Positions 8,261 to 17,621 of a stretch of 64,000 bases of DNA are shown here, in pieces. Location of the stretch: positions 1 to 64,000 of the forward strand of contig CAJXUB010000004.1 in assembly GCA_913061125.1 (NCBI GenBank). The letters are read 5' to 3'. Source of the DNA: an uncultured Flavobacteriaceae bacterium (GTDB taxonomy: Bacteria > Bacteroidota > Bacteroidia > Flavobacteriales > Flavobacteriaceae). How positions within the stretch are numbered: the stretch's first letter is position 1; every line of letters begins with the position of its first letter. The notes below the pieces were generated by a model that saw only the letters and a program-made list of their open reading frames with translations, did no database searches and was not told where the DNA came from. A program made the translations under genes and the position numbers.

Positions 8261-8791
8261 TCAAGGCTTGCAATCAAATTCGGAATGATACAGGAGAAGT
8301 TTAGCTTTATTGTTGTGAATTACAACTTGGTAAATTCGATCGTAAATATCCAAATCAAATGCTCCAATATCATCGCCAACCAAAAGACCTGCCAAAACCC
8401 CGGTGGTATTGCTATGACCAACCACCAAAGCATTTTGTTTCTTTTCTATCAAATGTTTAGAAAAATCAAAAAGAGCTGCAGGGTTATATTGCACCACACC
8501 AAGCCCTTTGGAATCCGCCGTTGGCTGGGCAGTATTTATGGTACGGATGAAATTTGTAGAATAAACAACATCAAGATTAACAGCACTAAGAAAATGACTC
8601 AAATGTTCCGATCGCTGTTGGCCACAATCCGACAAAGGCGGATCGGAACGACGGTTGAGTGAATCTTCTTTTTCGGAATGCCGTACCAAATAAATCGTAA
8701 ATATGTCGTCTGGATCTTGAGCAAAAACAACGTTACTCGAAGTGCAACCCAGCATCAAAAAAACGGAAATAAGACTTAATTTTTTCATCAT
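8261..8791 (-). CDS. Histidine phosphatase family protein (SixA/PGM-like), predicted lipoprotein
   Basis: 'IYLVRHSEKE', 'ALVVGHSNTTGVLAGLL'; signal MMKKLSLISVFLMLGCTSS. Confidence 0.88.
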   Translation of the reverse strand: MMKKLSLISVFLMLGCTSSNVVFAQDPDDIFTIYLVRHSEKEDSLNRRSDPPLSDCGQQRSEHLSHFLSAVNLDVVYSTNFIRTINTAQPTADSKGLGVVQYNPAALFDFSKHLIEKKQNALVVGHSNTTGVLAGLLVGDDIGAFDLDIYDRIYQVVIHNNKAKLLLYHSEFDCKP

Positions 8792-8958
8792 AGGAATCGG
8801 TTTATTTTCTTGCGATTTATAAAATTAGTAAAAGTTAAACAAACTGATGGGGTTTGAAATAATTTCTTTGGATCAGAAGTTTCATTGAAATCTTTTTAAA
8901 GAATTGAAACCATTTGTTCAAAAGTTCTTATTTTTAAGACATGAATTTAACTTGAACA

Positions 8959-10302
8959 ATGGAAAAATATTTGTATCTCTTAGCAGGGCTAATCATTGCA
9001 ACGTTGATTGTTTATTTTTGGCTAAAACAAAAAAATACTTCGGACAACGCCCAATTATCGGCACAACTGGAATTGTTAAAATCGGACAATTCCACTGAAA
9101 TTCTTCAAAAAAAATTGGAATCGGCGGAGGAGAAATTAAATCTAAAAATTGAGGCCTACAACACCCTCGTGCAAGAGCATGCCACTCTCAAGGCCAACGC
9201 CAATGCCCTCAAAGAAAAACTAGTCACCCAAAAAACTGAAATTGAAAAAATGGGTGAAAAATTCAATTTGGAATTCGAAAACATTGCCAGTAAAATTTTA
9301 AAAGCCAACACCGAATCGTTTTCGGAAACGAATAAAGAAAAACTAAAAACACTGTTGGAACCGTTGGATCAAAACCTAAAGGCCTTTAAACAACAGGTTG
9401 AAAATGTGTATATCAAAGAGGCCAAAGAACGTTTTTCTTTGGGCCAAAAGGTGGAAGACCTGGTCAAACTTAATCATAAAATAAGCCAAGATGCTGTCAA
9501 TTTGACCAATGCACTCAAAGGTGATGTGAAAAAACAAGGTCGATGGGGCGAAATGATTTTAGAAAATATTTTGGAGGCCTCCGATTTACAAAAAGGCATC
9601 GGATATTTCATGGAACACCAATTGTTTGGAGCCGATGGAAAAGCGCTACGATCCGAAGTTGAAGGTAAGAAAATGCGACCGGATGTGCTTGTAAAATATC
9701 CCGACAATAGAAATGTAATCATTGATTCCAAAGTGTCATTGAATGCCTTCACCCGATATTTTGAAGCCAATAGTAAAGAAGAACAAGACGTCGCACTCGG
9801 CGATCATGTCAGAGCCCTCAAAAACCACATTTTATCACTAAGCTCCAAAGGGTATGACGATTTTGATAAAACGCTTGATTTTGTAATTATGTTTGTCCCC
9901 AGCGAACCCGCCTACATCGCCGCAATGCAACAAGATCCAAAACTGTGGGAATATGCATACGAACGCCGAATTTTACTGATGAATCCCACCAACCTCATCA
10001 CCTCCTTAAAGTTGATTGAAGACCTTTGGAAAAGAGAATATCAAAATGAAAATGCCGTTGCCATTGCAAACAGGGGGGCTAAATTGTACGATAAATTTGT
10101 GGGGTTTGTTGAAAATTTAGACAAAGTAAGTAAACACATATCCAATGCTCAAAGTTCTTTTGATGATGCCTACAAACAATTGAGTACAGGGAATGATAAT
10201 CTTGTCCTTCAAGCCACAAAACTTAAAGCCCTTGGTATTAAAAATAAAAAGAAATTAAATGACGCTATGGAAAGCGATGCCAGCTCCTACAAATTAGACT
10301 AA
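8959..10302 (+). CDS. rmuC: DNA recombination protein RmuC
   Basis: N-terminal TM, coiled coil, then 'GRWGEMILENILEASDLQKGIGYF...MRPDVLVKYPDNRNVIIDSKVSLNAFTRYFEA...VIMFVPSEPAYIAAMQ'. Confidence 0.95.
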   Translation: MEKYLYLLAGLIIATLIVYFWLKQKNTSDNAQLSAQLELLKSDNSTEILQKKLESAEEKLNLKIEAYNTLVQEHATLKANANALKEKLVTQKTEIEKMGEKFNLEFENIASKILKANTESFSETNKEKLKTLLEPLDQNLKAFKQQVENVYIKEAKERFSLGQKVEDLVKLNHKISQDAVNLTNALKGDVKKQGRWGEMILENILEASDLQKGIGYFMEHQLFGADGKALRSEVEGKKMRPDVLVKYPDNRNVIIDSKVSLNAFTRYFEANSKEEQDVALGDHVRALKNHILSLSSKGYDDFDKTLDFVIMFVPSEPAYIAAMQQDPKLWEYAYERRILLMNPTNLITSLKLIEDLWKREYQNENAVAIANRGAKLYDKFVGFVENLDKVSKHISNAQSSFDDAYKQLSTGNDNLVLQATKLKALGIKNKKKLNDAMESDASSYKLD

Positions 10303-10303
10303 C

Positions 10304-11701
10304 TTGCAGCCGTTGAATCTGACCAAGTCCATAGAAAAACTGTTTGAAAATTACATTCCAAGTCCATTTGCCATTGCGGTAATTTTGACAGGGGTTACAG
10401 TAGTTTCGGCCCTAATTTTTACCCATTCGGAATCCGATGGATTATATGTTTTAGAAGTTTTATCGTATTGGGAAAAAGGCCTTTGGAACAACAGTCTCTT
10501 GGTGTTTGCCTATCAGATGATTTTAATCTTAGTTTTGGGGCACGTGTTAGTCCTTAGTAAACCCTTTGATAGATTAATTTCAAATCTAACCACCTTGATT
10601 AAATCCGGTGAAACTGCAGTGGTTGCTTTAAGCATTTCAACCGTTCTGATGGCATTCTTTAACTGGGGATTAGGGTTGATTTTTGGAGCCATTTTTGCTC
10701 GAAAAATTGGAGAGCATTGTCAAACAAAAAATATCCCCATCAATTATCCATTGATTGGTGCTGCCGGTTATGTTGGATTGATGATTTGGCACGGCGGAAT
10801 TAGCGGGTCGGCACCCATTAAAGTTTCAGAAAATAACCACCTGAAATCTCTAATGCGTGGAATCAGCGACAATAACATGCTCAACCAACTGCCAGAAACT
10901 ATAGGGTTTGATTTAACCGTGCTAAGTTCCTCAAATCTAATAACTTACGCTGTGTTGCTCGCAGTCATTCCATTTACCTTTTGGATGTTGCAACGCCAAA
11001 AATCACCCAAGAATTTTCAACTGGACGCTCTAACCAAACCACAAAAATTAACCCCAATAAAGAGTGATATTCCAAAAGAAATTGTAGGCATCGACCGGTC
11101 CAAAACAGCAGCAATTGTATTTGGTAGTCTGATTTTAATCGGTTTTTTGTACAACTACAAGGCACATATTTTAGCCCTTCAAATTACACCTAACGCCCTG
11201 AATCTCTTGATGTTAGGATTTGGGTTATTACTGCATGGTAATTTTCATTCGTTTTTGGAAGCCCTAAAACACGCCGTCAAAGGAAGCTCGGGGATCCTAA
11301 TTCAGTTTCCATTATATTTTGGTATTATGGGTATTATGAAAGATAGCGGTCTTATTTTACTTATTTCTGATGCTTTTATCGCTATTTCGAATCAAACTAC
11401 CCTGCCAATTTTCACATTTCTAAGCGCAGGAATTGTTAATGTTTTTGTGCCAAGTGGCGGCGGTCAATGGGCCATTCAAGGGCCTATAATTATCGAGGCA
11501 GCAATACAACTTGATGTCCCTCTAGAAAAAGTAATTTTGGCCTTGGCCTATGGCGATCAGCTAACTAACATGCTGCAACCCTTTTGGGCGTTGCCCCTAC
11601 TTGCAATTACTGGACTAAAAGCCAAACAAATTCTACCCTATAGTCTTATCATGATGGGAATTGGAAGTGCAATTTTTATACTAAGTTTACTAATATTTTA
11701 A
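10304..11701 (+). CDS. Short-chain fatty acid transporter (AtoE/TIGR00366 family)
   Basis: 'YIPSPFAIAVILT', 'FNWGLGLIFGAIFARKIG', 'FVPSGGGQWAIQGPIIIEAA', 'GDQLTNMLQPFWALPLLAITGLKAKQI'. TTG start 1 nt after the rmuC stop. Confidence 0.88.
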   Translation: MQPLNLTKSIEKLFENYIPSPFAIAVILTGVTVVSALIFTHSESDGLYVLEVLSYWEKGLWNNSLLVFAYQMILILVLGHVLVLSKPFDRLISNLTTLIKSGETAVVALSISTVLMAFFNWGLGLIFGAIFARKIGEHCQTKNIPINYPLIGAAGYVGLMIWHGGISGSAPIKVSENNHLKSLMRGISDNNMLNQLPETIGFDLTVLSSSNLITYAVLLAVIPFTFWMLQRQKSPKNFQLDALTKPQKLTPIKSDIPKEIVGIDRSKTAAIVFGSLILIGFLYNYKAHILALQITPNALNLLMLGFGLLLHGNFHSFLEALKHAVKGSSGILIQFPLYFGIMGIMKDSGLILLISDAFIAISNQTTLPIFTFLSAGIVNVFVPSGGGQWAIQGPIIIEAAIQLDVPLEKVILALAYGDQLTNMLQPFWALPLLAITGLKAKQILPYSLIMMGIGSAIFILSLLIF

Positions 11702-11702
11702 A

Positions 11703-12422
11703 ATGAAAAGAATTCAACAGTTTCATATTATCCTTTTGGTGATGATTACATTAACAGCTTGTTCATCGCGTCATTCCTCGGAGTTACCAGAGAATTTTCA
11801 CGCTATTTCTGCCATGAAAAACGTAATGTGGAAGGGGCAATTAGGACCAGTGGTATCTATGGACACCCTATCAGGATTGGAAGGGGTATATGGCCTCGGG
11901 CCCGAGAGTTACCTCAGGGGCGAAATATTGATTGACAACGGGACAACTTACGTTTCAAGAGTTAAGAAAAATCAAAGCATGGAGGTAATTAAAACAAACG
12001 CCACTTCGGCGCCATTTTTTGTTTACAGCCAGGTAAGCCGTTGGGACAGTTTACCCCTACCAAACCACATCAAAACCATTCCGCAGCTGGAACAGTTTAT
12101 TGACTCTCAAACCAAAAGAAAAATACGACCATTTGCATTCAAACTGGAAGGTGAGATCAATTCTGGAATTATTCATATTCAGAACCTTCCAGAAGGCACA
12201 AAGGTGTCTTCGCCCCAAGAGGCCCACCAAGGACAGGTTAATTACGATTTAAATTCCGAATTGGTAAAAATCATTGGCGTATTTTCTACTGAACATCAAG
12301 GAGTATTTACACATCACGATAGTTTTTTGCACCTTCATTTGATCACTGCAGACTTCGAAAAAATGGGTCACTTGGATGCTGTAGAAATGAGTAAAATGAT
12401 GTTATATCTCCCTGAGTTCTAA
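11703..12422 (+). CDS. budA: Acetolactate decarboxylase family lipoprotein
   Basis: 'VMWKGQLGPVVSMDTLSGLEGVYGLGPESYLRGEILI...GTKVSSPQEAHQGQVNY...GVFTHHDSFLHLHLITADFEKMGHLD'. The HxH-x10-H spacing matches the metal-binding His triad of alpha-acetolactate decarboxylases. Lipoprotein signal '...MITLTACSS'. Confidence 0.82.
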   Translation: MKRIQQFHIILLVMITLTACSSRHSSELPENFHAISAMKNVMWKGQLGPVVSMDTLSGLEGVYGLGPESYLRGEILIDNGTTYVSRVKKNQSMEVIKTNATSAPFFVYSQVSRWDSLPLPNHIKTIPQLEQFIDSQTKRKIRPFAFKLEGEINSGIIHIQNLPEGTKVSSPQEAHQGQVNYDLNSELVKIIGVFSTEHQGVFTHHDSFLHLHLITADFEKMGHLDAVEMSKMMLYLPEF

Positions 12423-12426
12423 CCGA

Positions 12427-13560
12427 TTACATTCCGCCCCATCCTGTCAATTCAATGATTTTATGAAAAACCTCTGTGTTTTCATAAACGCCATTGAACA
12501 ATTCGGCGCCAGGGCCAAAAGCAAAAACAGGTACCAGTGCAGCTGAATGCCCTTTTGTGGAAAATTTGGGCTCCAATCTTGAGTAGCTGCTATACACTTT
12601 GCCCTCTTTGTTAATATAATTTTCACCTGCCAATGTAAAACCACCGGTTTCATGATCTGCAGTCACAACTACTAAAGTTTCGCCGTCTTTCTCAGCAAAA
12701 TCCAACACCTTACCTATGGTTTCGTCGAAATCTATAAGTTCCGTTATAAGATAATCTGAAAAGTTGTCGTGGCCCGCCCAATCGATTTGAGATCCTTCTG
12801 ACATCAAAAAAAATGGCGCATCATTTTGGTGTAAAAATTGAATGGCTTGAACGGTGGCCTGAGGTAAAAAATCTCCTCTAGATTCTAATATTTTAGGCAT
12901 ACCGTCATGGGCTAACAAATAGCCCTGCTTGGTGTTTGATTTTACAGCATCTAAAGGTTGTAAACCAAGAGTGTCTATATTAAAATTATTGGACTCTAAT
13001 TCGCTCAAAAGATTAATCCCATCAGAGCGATCTTTAAAAAATTTTAAACCGCCTCCAGCGAAAAAATCAACCTTGGATCGAGGCATTTGTTGAGCTATTT
13101 CCTCCTGCATATCTCGATCTAAAACATGGGCATAAAAACTGGCTGGTGTGGCATGTGTGATGGAAGAGGTGGCAACCAGCCCAATTTTAACAGCATGCTG
13201 TGCAGCAAGCTCTGTGAGGTTAGTGAGTTCTGATTGATCGTCTCGAACTCCAATGGCTCCATTGTAAGTTTTTTCGCCGCAAGAAAAAGCCGTTCCACTG
13301 GCTGCAGAATCAGTAATGTCTTGCTCTGAAGATGATGTTTTTATTAATCCAATATGTTGAAACCGAGCATAGTTTACTGGAGATTTTTTGTAATAGAAAG
13401 CGGCAGAAATTTGAGACAAACCTGTACCGTCACCAATGAGTAAAATAACATTTTTTGGGGTTAGGCTTCCGTTGGTTTTTTGCTTAGGCGCAGTGCAGTC
13501 GTAAAGAAAACACAAAACGACAAAAAAACAACTGTAAAAAAATTTATTCATAGGATGCAA
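12427..13560 (-). CDS. Alkaline phosphatase
   Basis: 'VILLIGDGTGLSQISAA', 'DITDSAASGTAFSCGEKTYNGAIGV' (nucleophile Ser motif), 'MSEGSQIDWAGHDN', 'VTADHETGG'. Confidence 0.95.
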   Translation of the reverse strand: MHPMNKFFYSCFFVVLCFLYDCTAPKQKTNGSLTPKNVILLIGDGTGLSQISAAFYYKKSPVNYARFQHIGLIKTSSSEQDITDSAASGTAFSCGEKTYNGAIGVRDDQSELTNLTELAAQHAVKIGLVATSSITHATPASFYAHVLDRDMQEEIAQQMPRSKVDFFAGGGLKFFKDRSDGINLLSELESNNFNIDTLGLQPLDAVKSNTKQGYLLAHDGMPKILESRGDFLPQATVQAIQFLHQNDAPFFLMSEGSQIDWAGHDNFSDYLITELIDFDETIGKVLDFAEKDGETLVVVTADHETGGFTLAGENYINKEGKVYSSYSRLEPKFSTKGHSAALVPVFAFGPGAELFNGVYENTEVFHKIIELTGWGGM

Positions 13561-13654
13561 AAATAGTGGATTAGAATTTGGGATAAAATTAATTTATAGA
13601 AATATTAACTTGTAAATGATTAAATTTGAAATCTAACCATTTAACATTTTCATA

Positions 13655-15394
13655 ATGTACACAAGCAAGTGTTTTTTATTAAAACTAAAAAAGGGGATTT
13701 TTAGCATCAGTTTAATGGTGTCATTAAATTTCATATCTCATGCTCAGCTAGGCTTTTGTAGTGGAAGTTACGGGGATCCTATTTTTGCCGAAACTTTTGG
13801 GTCAGGCGTTGGAAATGCATCATTACCCCCCGGAACAACCACCTATTTATACGATGCAGGATTTCCAAACGACGGGTTTTATACCGTAAGAAACGGTTCT
13901 TTTGGGAATGCTTACGATTGGCAAGAAATCGAAGATCATACACCAGGGGACGATAATGGACGATTTTTAATTATTAATGCTGGATTCACACCTGGAGAAT
14001 TTTACAAAACAACCATTACCGGGTTATGTGAATTTACGACCTACGAATTTTCGGCGTGGTTAATCAATTTACTCAAGGTTCCGGGCTTTTGTGTGGACTT
14101 GGGTATTGAAATTCCTATCAATGTAAAATTTCAAATTTGGGACAGCACTGAGTCTACCCTCTTAGCTAGTGGTGATACGGGTGATATCTATGCCACAGCT
14201 GCACCCAATTGGGGCCAATTTGCCCTGGTGTTTCAAACGGCTGAAAATCAAGAATCTGTAGTCCTGAAAATGCTAAATAACGGAGCTGGCGGGTGTGGAA
14301 ACGATTTGGCCATTGACGATATTGAATTTAAATCCTGCGGCGATACAGTTTCGGTTACCGACGAAAACAACAACACAACTGTTTCTGTATGTGAGAGTGA
14401 AACTCCCTTTAGTACCACCTTAACAGCCTCACCCGATTTTTCTGTTTTCAATTCACATTTTTACCAATGGCAAGAAAGTGCAGATGGAATTTTATGGCAA
14501 AATATTAATGGGGAAACCAATCAAAGCATATCCGTTTCAATAGCCTCCCAGCGGTCCTACAGAACCAAAGTTGCGGAATTTGCAGGAAATTTAGAAAATG
14601 AACAATGCGTCTTGTTTTCTGATGTTTTTCAGGCATTTATCAACCCTAACCCCTCTGCACCCATCAGCAACGGCGATGTTGCATTAGATTGTTCTGTTGG
14701 TCAAGCCACATTATCGGTAGCCACTGCAGGGGGTACGTTTGTTAATTGGTATGAGTCACCGTCTGGAGGTAACCCATTGGAAATCAATAGCTTAACATAC
14801 GAAGCTTCAACCCCTGAAACTTATTATGCCGAAGCCATTGACTCTGAGACAGGCTGTGTATCAACCACACGCACTGCGGTAAGTGCCCTCAATAACACGC
14901 CTGCACCAACTGCAGAATCGCCACAAAATTATTGCAATTCAGTCATTCTTCAGAATATTGAAATTGAGGGGACTAACATACAATTTTTTGAAGATGCAGC
15001 AGGAAGTTTGCTTTTGAATTCTTCAACTGAAATTTCGGAAACTACAACTGTTTATGCCTCACAAACTATTGATGATTGTGAGAGTTTTGGATTGCTTGAA
15101 ATACAAATTATTGTTGAGAATTGCGATGTTATTATTCCACAAGCCATTTCTCCAAACAACGATGGATTAAACGACGTTTTAAACATTCAAAATCTATACG
15201 ATGTTCATTTGAACCACAGTTTAAAGATATTCAACCGCTATGGAACCTGCATCTTTGAGGGCAACAATTCCAACCCTTGGAAAGGTCTAAACAATTCGGG
15301 CGGGTTGGTTCCAGTGGGTACCTATTTTTACGTCTTAGAACTAAACAACGACCAACAAGACGTATTTACTGGATGGGTGTATTGTAATTATTAA
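13655..15394 (+). CDS. T9SS type B sorting / gliding-motility-associated C-terminal domain protein
   Basis: Signal peptide, Ig-like 'GGTFVNWYESPSGGNPL...YEASTPETYYAEAIDSETGC', C-terminal CHU_C 'VIIPQAISPNNDGLNDVLNIQNL...LKIFNRYGTCIFEGNNSNPWKGLNNSGGLVPVGTYFYVLEL'. Confidence 0.92.
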   Translation: MYTSKCFLLKLKKGIFSISLMVSLNFISHAQLGFCSGSYGDPIFAETFGSGVGNASLPPGTTTYLYDAGFPNDGFYTVRNGSFGNAYDWQEIEDHTPGDDNGRFLIINAGFTPGEFYKTTITGLCEFTTYEFSAWLINLLKVPGFCVDLGIEIPINVKFQIWDSTESTLLASGDTGDIYATAAPNWGQFALVFQTAENQESVVLKMLNNGAGGCGNDLAIDDIEFKSCGDTVSVTDENNNTTVSVCESETPFSTTLTASPDFSVFNSHFYQWQESADGILWQNINGETNQSISVSIASQRSYRTKVAEFAGNLENEQCVLFSDVFQAFINPNPSAPISNGDVALDCSVGQATLSVATAGGTFVNWYESPSGGNPLEINSLTYEASTPETYYAEAIDSETGCVSTTRTAVSALNNTPAPTAESPQNYCNSVILQNIEIEGTNIQFFEDAAGSLLLNSSTEISETTTVYASQTIDDCESFGLLEIQIIVENCDVIIPQAISPNNDGLNDVLNIQNLYDVHLNHSLKIFNRYGTCIFEGNNSNPWKGLNNSGGLVPVGTYFYVLELNNDQQDVFTGWVYCNY

Positions 15395-15412
15395 ATTATT
15401 AAACACAAAACA

Positions 15413-16246
15413 TTAACGGCGACGCCCCATACGGTTGTTTCTAAATTCAACCATTTTGTTTTGAATGATATCTTGATATTCAGATTTAGTTACAATTGAA
15501 CCCTTTTGCGGTGCTTCTATTTCAATGGCCGTATTGGAATTTAGCACGAGTTTTGAACAGAGCATAGTGGTATCTCCAGCACTAACTTCAAGAATTAGAC
15601 CCGGAAGACCCCAATACTCCGAGGGTCCATGACGCACTGGAATTTGAGGCGAATACCAAGCCTCAATTTGGGTAACTTCCAACGGTTTTTCCGAATCCTC
15701 GGATGAAGTTTCAGAACCAGTCGATCGCATTCGACTCCATGAAAACGAGTACCACAACAGGTCATTCGTGGGTACAAATGTAGTTGCCTTGTAGCACACA
15801 TAATTCCCTATGGATTTGGTTTCTCCACTGAGAGTCCACGACATCGGCTGTAGATTGTCTTTCACTAAAAACTTTTTCCCATAAAATTCTTGTTGTTGAA
15901 TTTGTGTATTGGTTTTAACGTTTTTGTAGTTTTCACCTGCGGCAAAATTTTTTCCCCAAGAATCCGTGGCTCCAGAAATGGCATCCAACTGTTCTTCTTC
16001 AACAAACAACGATTCCTCTTTATTAAAGACCAACGTGAATTCTTTCTCCAACCGGTTTTTCAAACGGGCTGCCACCTGCTTTTTCTGCGCTTCACTCATC
16101 CGAGCACCCCATCGACCCAAATCTAACTTTGATTTTGAAACATAAACTGCCATACCTTGGAAATCGTTTTTTGGGGAATACTTACTCTCTTTCAAAAAAA
16201 AAGAAACACTAAAAATAAATATAAGTTTAATTGCATTTGATAGCAT
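15413..16246 (-). CDS. GLPGLI family protein
   Basis: 'GKKFLVKDNLQPMSWTLSGETKSIGNYVCYKATT...IEAWYSPQIPVRHGPSEYWGLPGLILEVSAGDTTMLCSKL'. Confidence 0.92.
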   Translation of the reverse strand: MLSNAIKLIFIFSVSFFLKESKYSPKNDFQGMAVYVSKSKLDLGRWGARMSEAQKKQVAARLKNRLEKEFTLVFNKEESLFVEEEQLDAISGATDSWGKNFAAGENYKNVKTNTQIQQQEFYGKKFLVKDNLQPMSWTLSGETKSIGNYVCYKATTFVPTNDLLWYSFSWSRMRSTGSETSSEDSEKPLEVTQIEAWYSPQIPVRHGPSEYWGLPGLILEVSAGDTTMLCSKLVLNSNTAIEIEAPQKGSIVTKSEYQDIIQNKMVEFRNNRMGRRR

Positions 16247-16474
16247 AAGAAAAGAGTTTTTTGAATAAACAAAACTAATTGATTGTTAAGTTGATTGATT
16301 TTAGTTTATAAAAAAATTAACAAAAAATGACATCAAAAATGCAAAAACACAACCAAACTTGTGGGAATAGCAATACATTTTATTTAAAATTTTGTTCAAT
16401 TATTTTGTAACGCGAGTGAACAATTTTAAATTTTAACTTAAAAAAACAGTACTTTTGTAAAAACAACGTTTTCC

Positions 16475-17608
16475 ATGCGATATTTCAATTACTTCTGGGT
16501 GGTATTATTGACCATCACAACAACATCATGCAACAACGAAGGTATTGGTTCTGAACAAAACGATACCGGCTTCGAAAACCCGTTGGTACAAACCACGATG
16601 TCGGAACTTATGGAACAATTCGACGACTTTGGCAACCTTGAAAATTCTGAAAATCCAACAGGAAATATGACGATTGACTTTTGCTTCAATTTTGTATTTC
16701 CCATAAATTTTGAATTAAACAATGGCACCATAATCCAGACTGATTCAATTGATGAACTCGTAGAAATTCTGATGGTTTCAACAGACGAATTTTATATCAA
16801 TGATTTCATTTACCCATTTGATATTGAAGTATTTAATGCAGAAACCAACAGTGTTGAAATAATCACTATCGATAACGAAAACAGTTTTGAAATACTTATC
16901 GAAGCCTGTGATTTTGACGATGAGGAGTATGCTTGCACTGAAGAATTTGAACCTGTCTGTGTTGAGATTAATGGTCCAGAAAACGAGATTATTACAATAG
17001 TTTACCCCAATGCTTGTTGGGCGGAACTTGATGGATTTGATGAAAATGATTTTTTGGACGATTGCGACTATGACAATGACAACAGTGATGGTGATGATGG
17101 CGACTATGACGAGGATTTTTGGTTTGAAACCGATTGCGTAGAATTTGTTTTTCCAATAGCGATTCAAACGCCTAACGGAGATATTATCACAGCCGATGAC
17201 CCTGAAGCTTTACTACAAACCATTGATGAATGGTACAGCAGCAACCCCCATAGTGACGAAGATTTACAGTTTGTTTATCCCATAACAGTACAATTTGAAA
17301 CAGAAAACGGATGGTCTTCAGTAGAAGTTCTCTCAGATGCCATGCTGTACGAAGTTATCGATCAGCATTGTGAAGAAGACGATGAGGATGAGGAGGATGA
17401 AGATGAGGAAGACGATGAGGATGAGGAGGATGAAGACGACGAAGAGGAAGAGGAAGATTGCGATTCATGTACTCAAGAAGAGGATTTTGTGTGCGTACAA
17501 TACGAAAACCCTTCAAATCCAAATGATATTGTTGTTGAAGTATTTCTAAATCCTTGCTATGCGTTTTGTGCCGGATTTACTGAAGATGATTTTATAGATT
17601 GCGAGTGA
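16475..17608 (+). CDS. Hypothetical highly acidic lipoprotein with internally duplicated domain pair
   Basis: Lipoprotein signal MRYFNYFWVVLLTITTTSCNN; duplicated 'FxFVFPIxxxxxNGxIIxxDxxxxLxxxI' and 'C..E..FVCVx...P...I...xxNxCxAxxxGFxExDFxDC'; Asp/Glu tract. Confidence 0.75.
   Translation: MRYFNYFWVVLLTITTTSCNNEGIGSEQNDTGFENPLVQTTMSELMEQFDDFGNLENSENPTGNMTIDFCFNFVFPINFELNNGTIIQTDSIDELVEILMVSTDEFYINDFIYPFDIEVFNAETNSVEIITIDNENSFEILIEACDFDDEEYACTEEFEPVCVEINGPENEIITIVYPNACWAELDGFDENDFLDDCDYDNDNSDGDDGDYDEDFWFETDCVEFVFPIAIQTPNGDIITADDPEALLQTIDEWYSSNPHSDEDLQFVYPITVQFETENGWSSVEVLSDAMLYEVIDQHCEEDDEDEEDEDEEDDEDEEDEDDEEEEEDCDSCTQEEDFVCVQYENPSNPNDIVVEVFLNPCYAFCAGFTEDDFIDCE
17375..17457 (+). repeat. Low-complexity GA(T/C)/GA(G/A) tract with 33-bp in-frame tandem duplication
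   Basis: GAAGACGATGAGGATGAGGAGGATGAAGA at 17375 and again at 17408, encoding an Asp/Glu run. Confidence 0.85.
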
Positions 17609-17621
17609 GCTTGGTTTTAGT

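Noticed and set aside
8246-8662. 138-aa plus-strand ORF
   Set aside because: Antisense to the histidine phosphatase gene.
16778-17167. 129-aa minus-strand ORF
   Set aside because: Shadow ORF opposite the acidic lipoprotein.
17375-17457. CRISPR-like short repeats
   Set aside because: Simple GA trinucleotide microsatellite without spacers, inside a coding frame.
17337-17549. 70-aa Met/Arg/Lys-rich ORF
   Set aside because: Alternate frame of the GA-rich low-complexity tract in the 16475-17608 gene.
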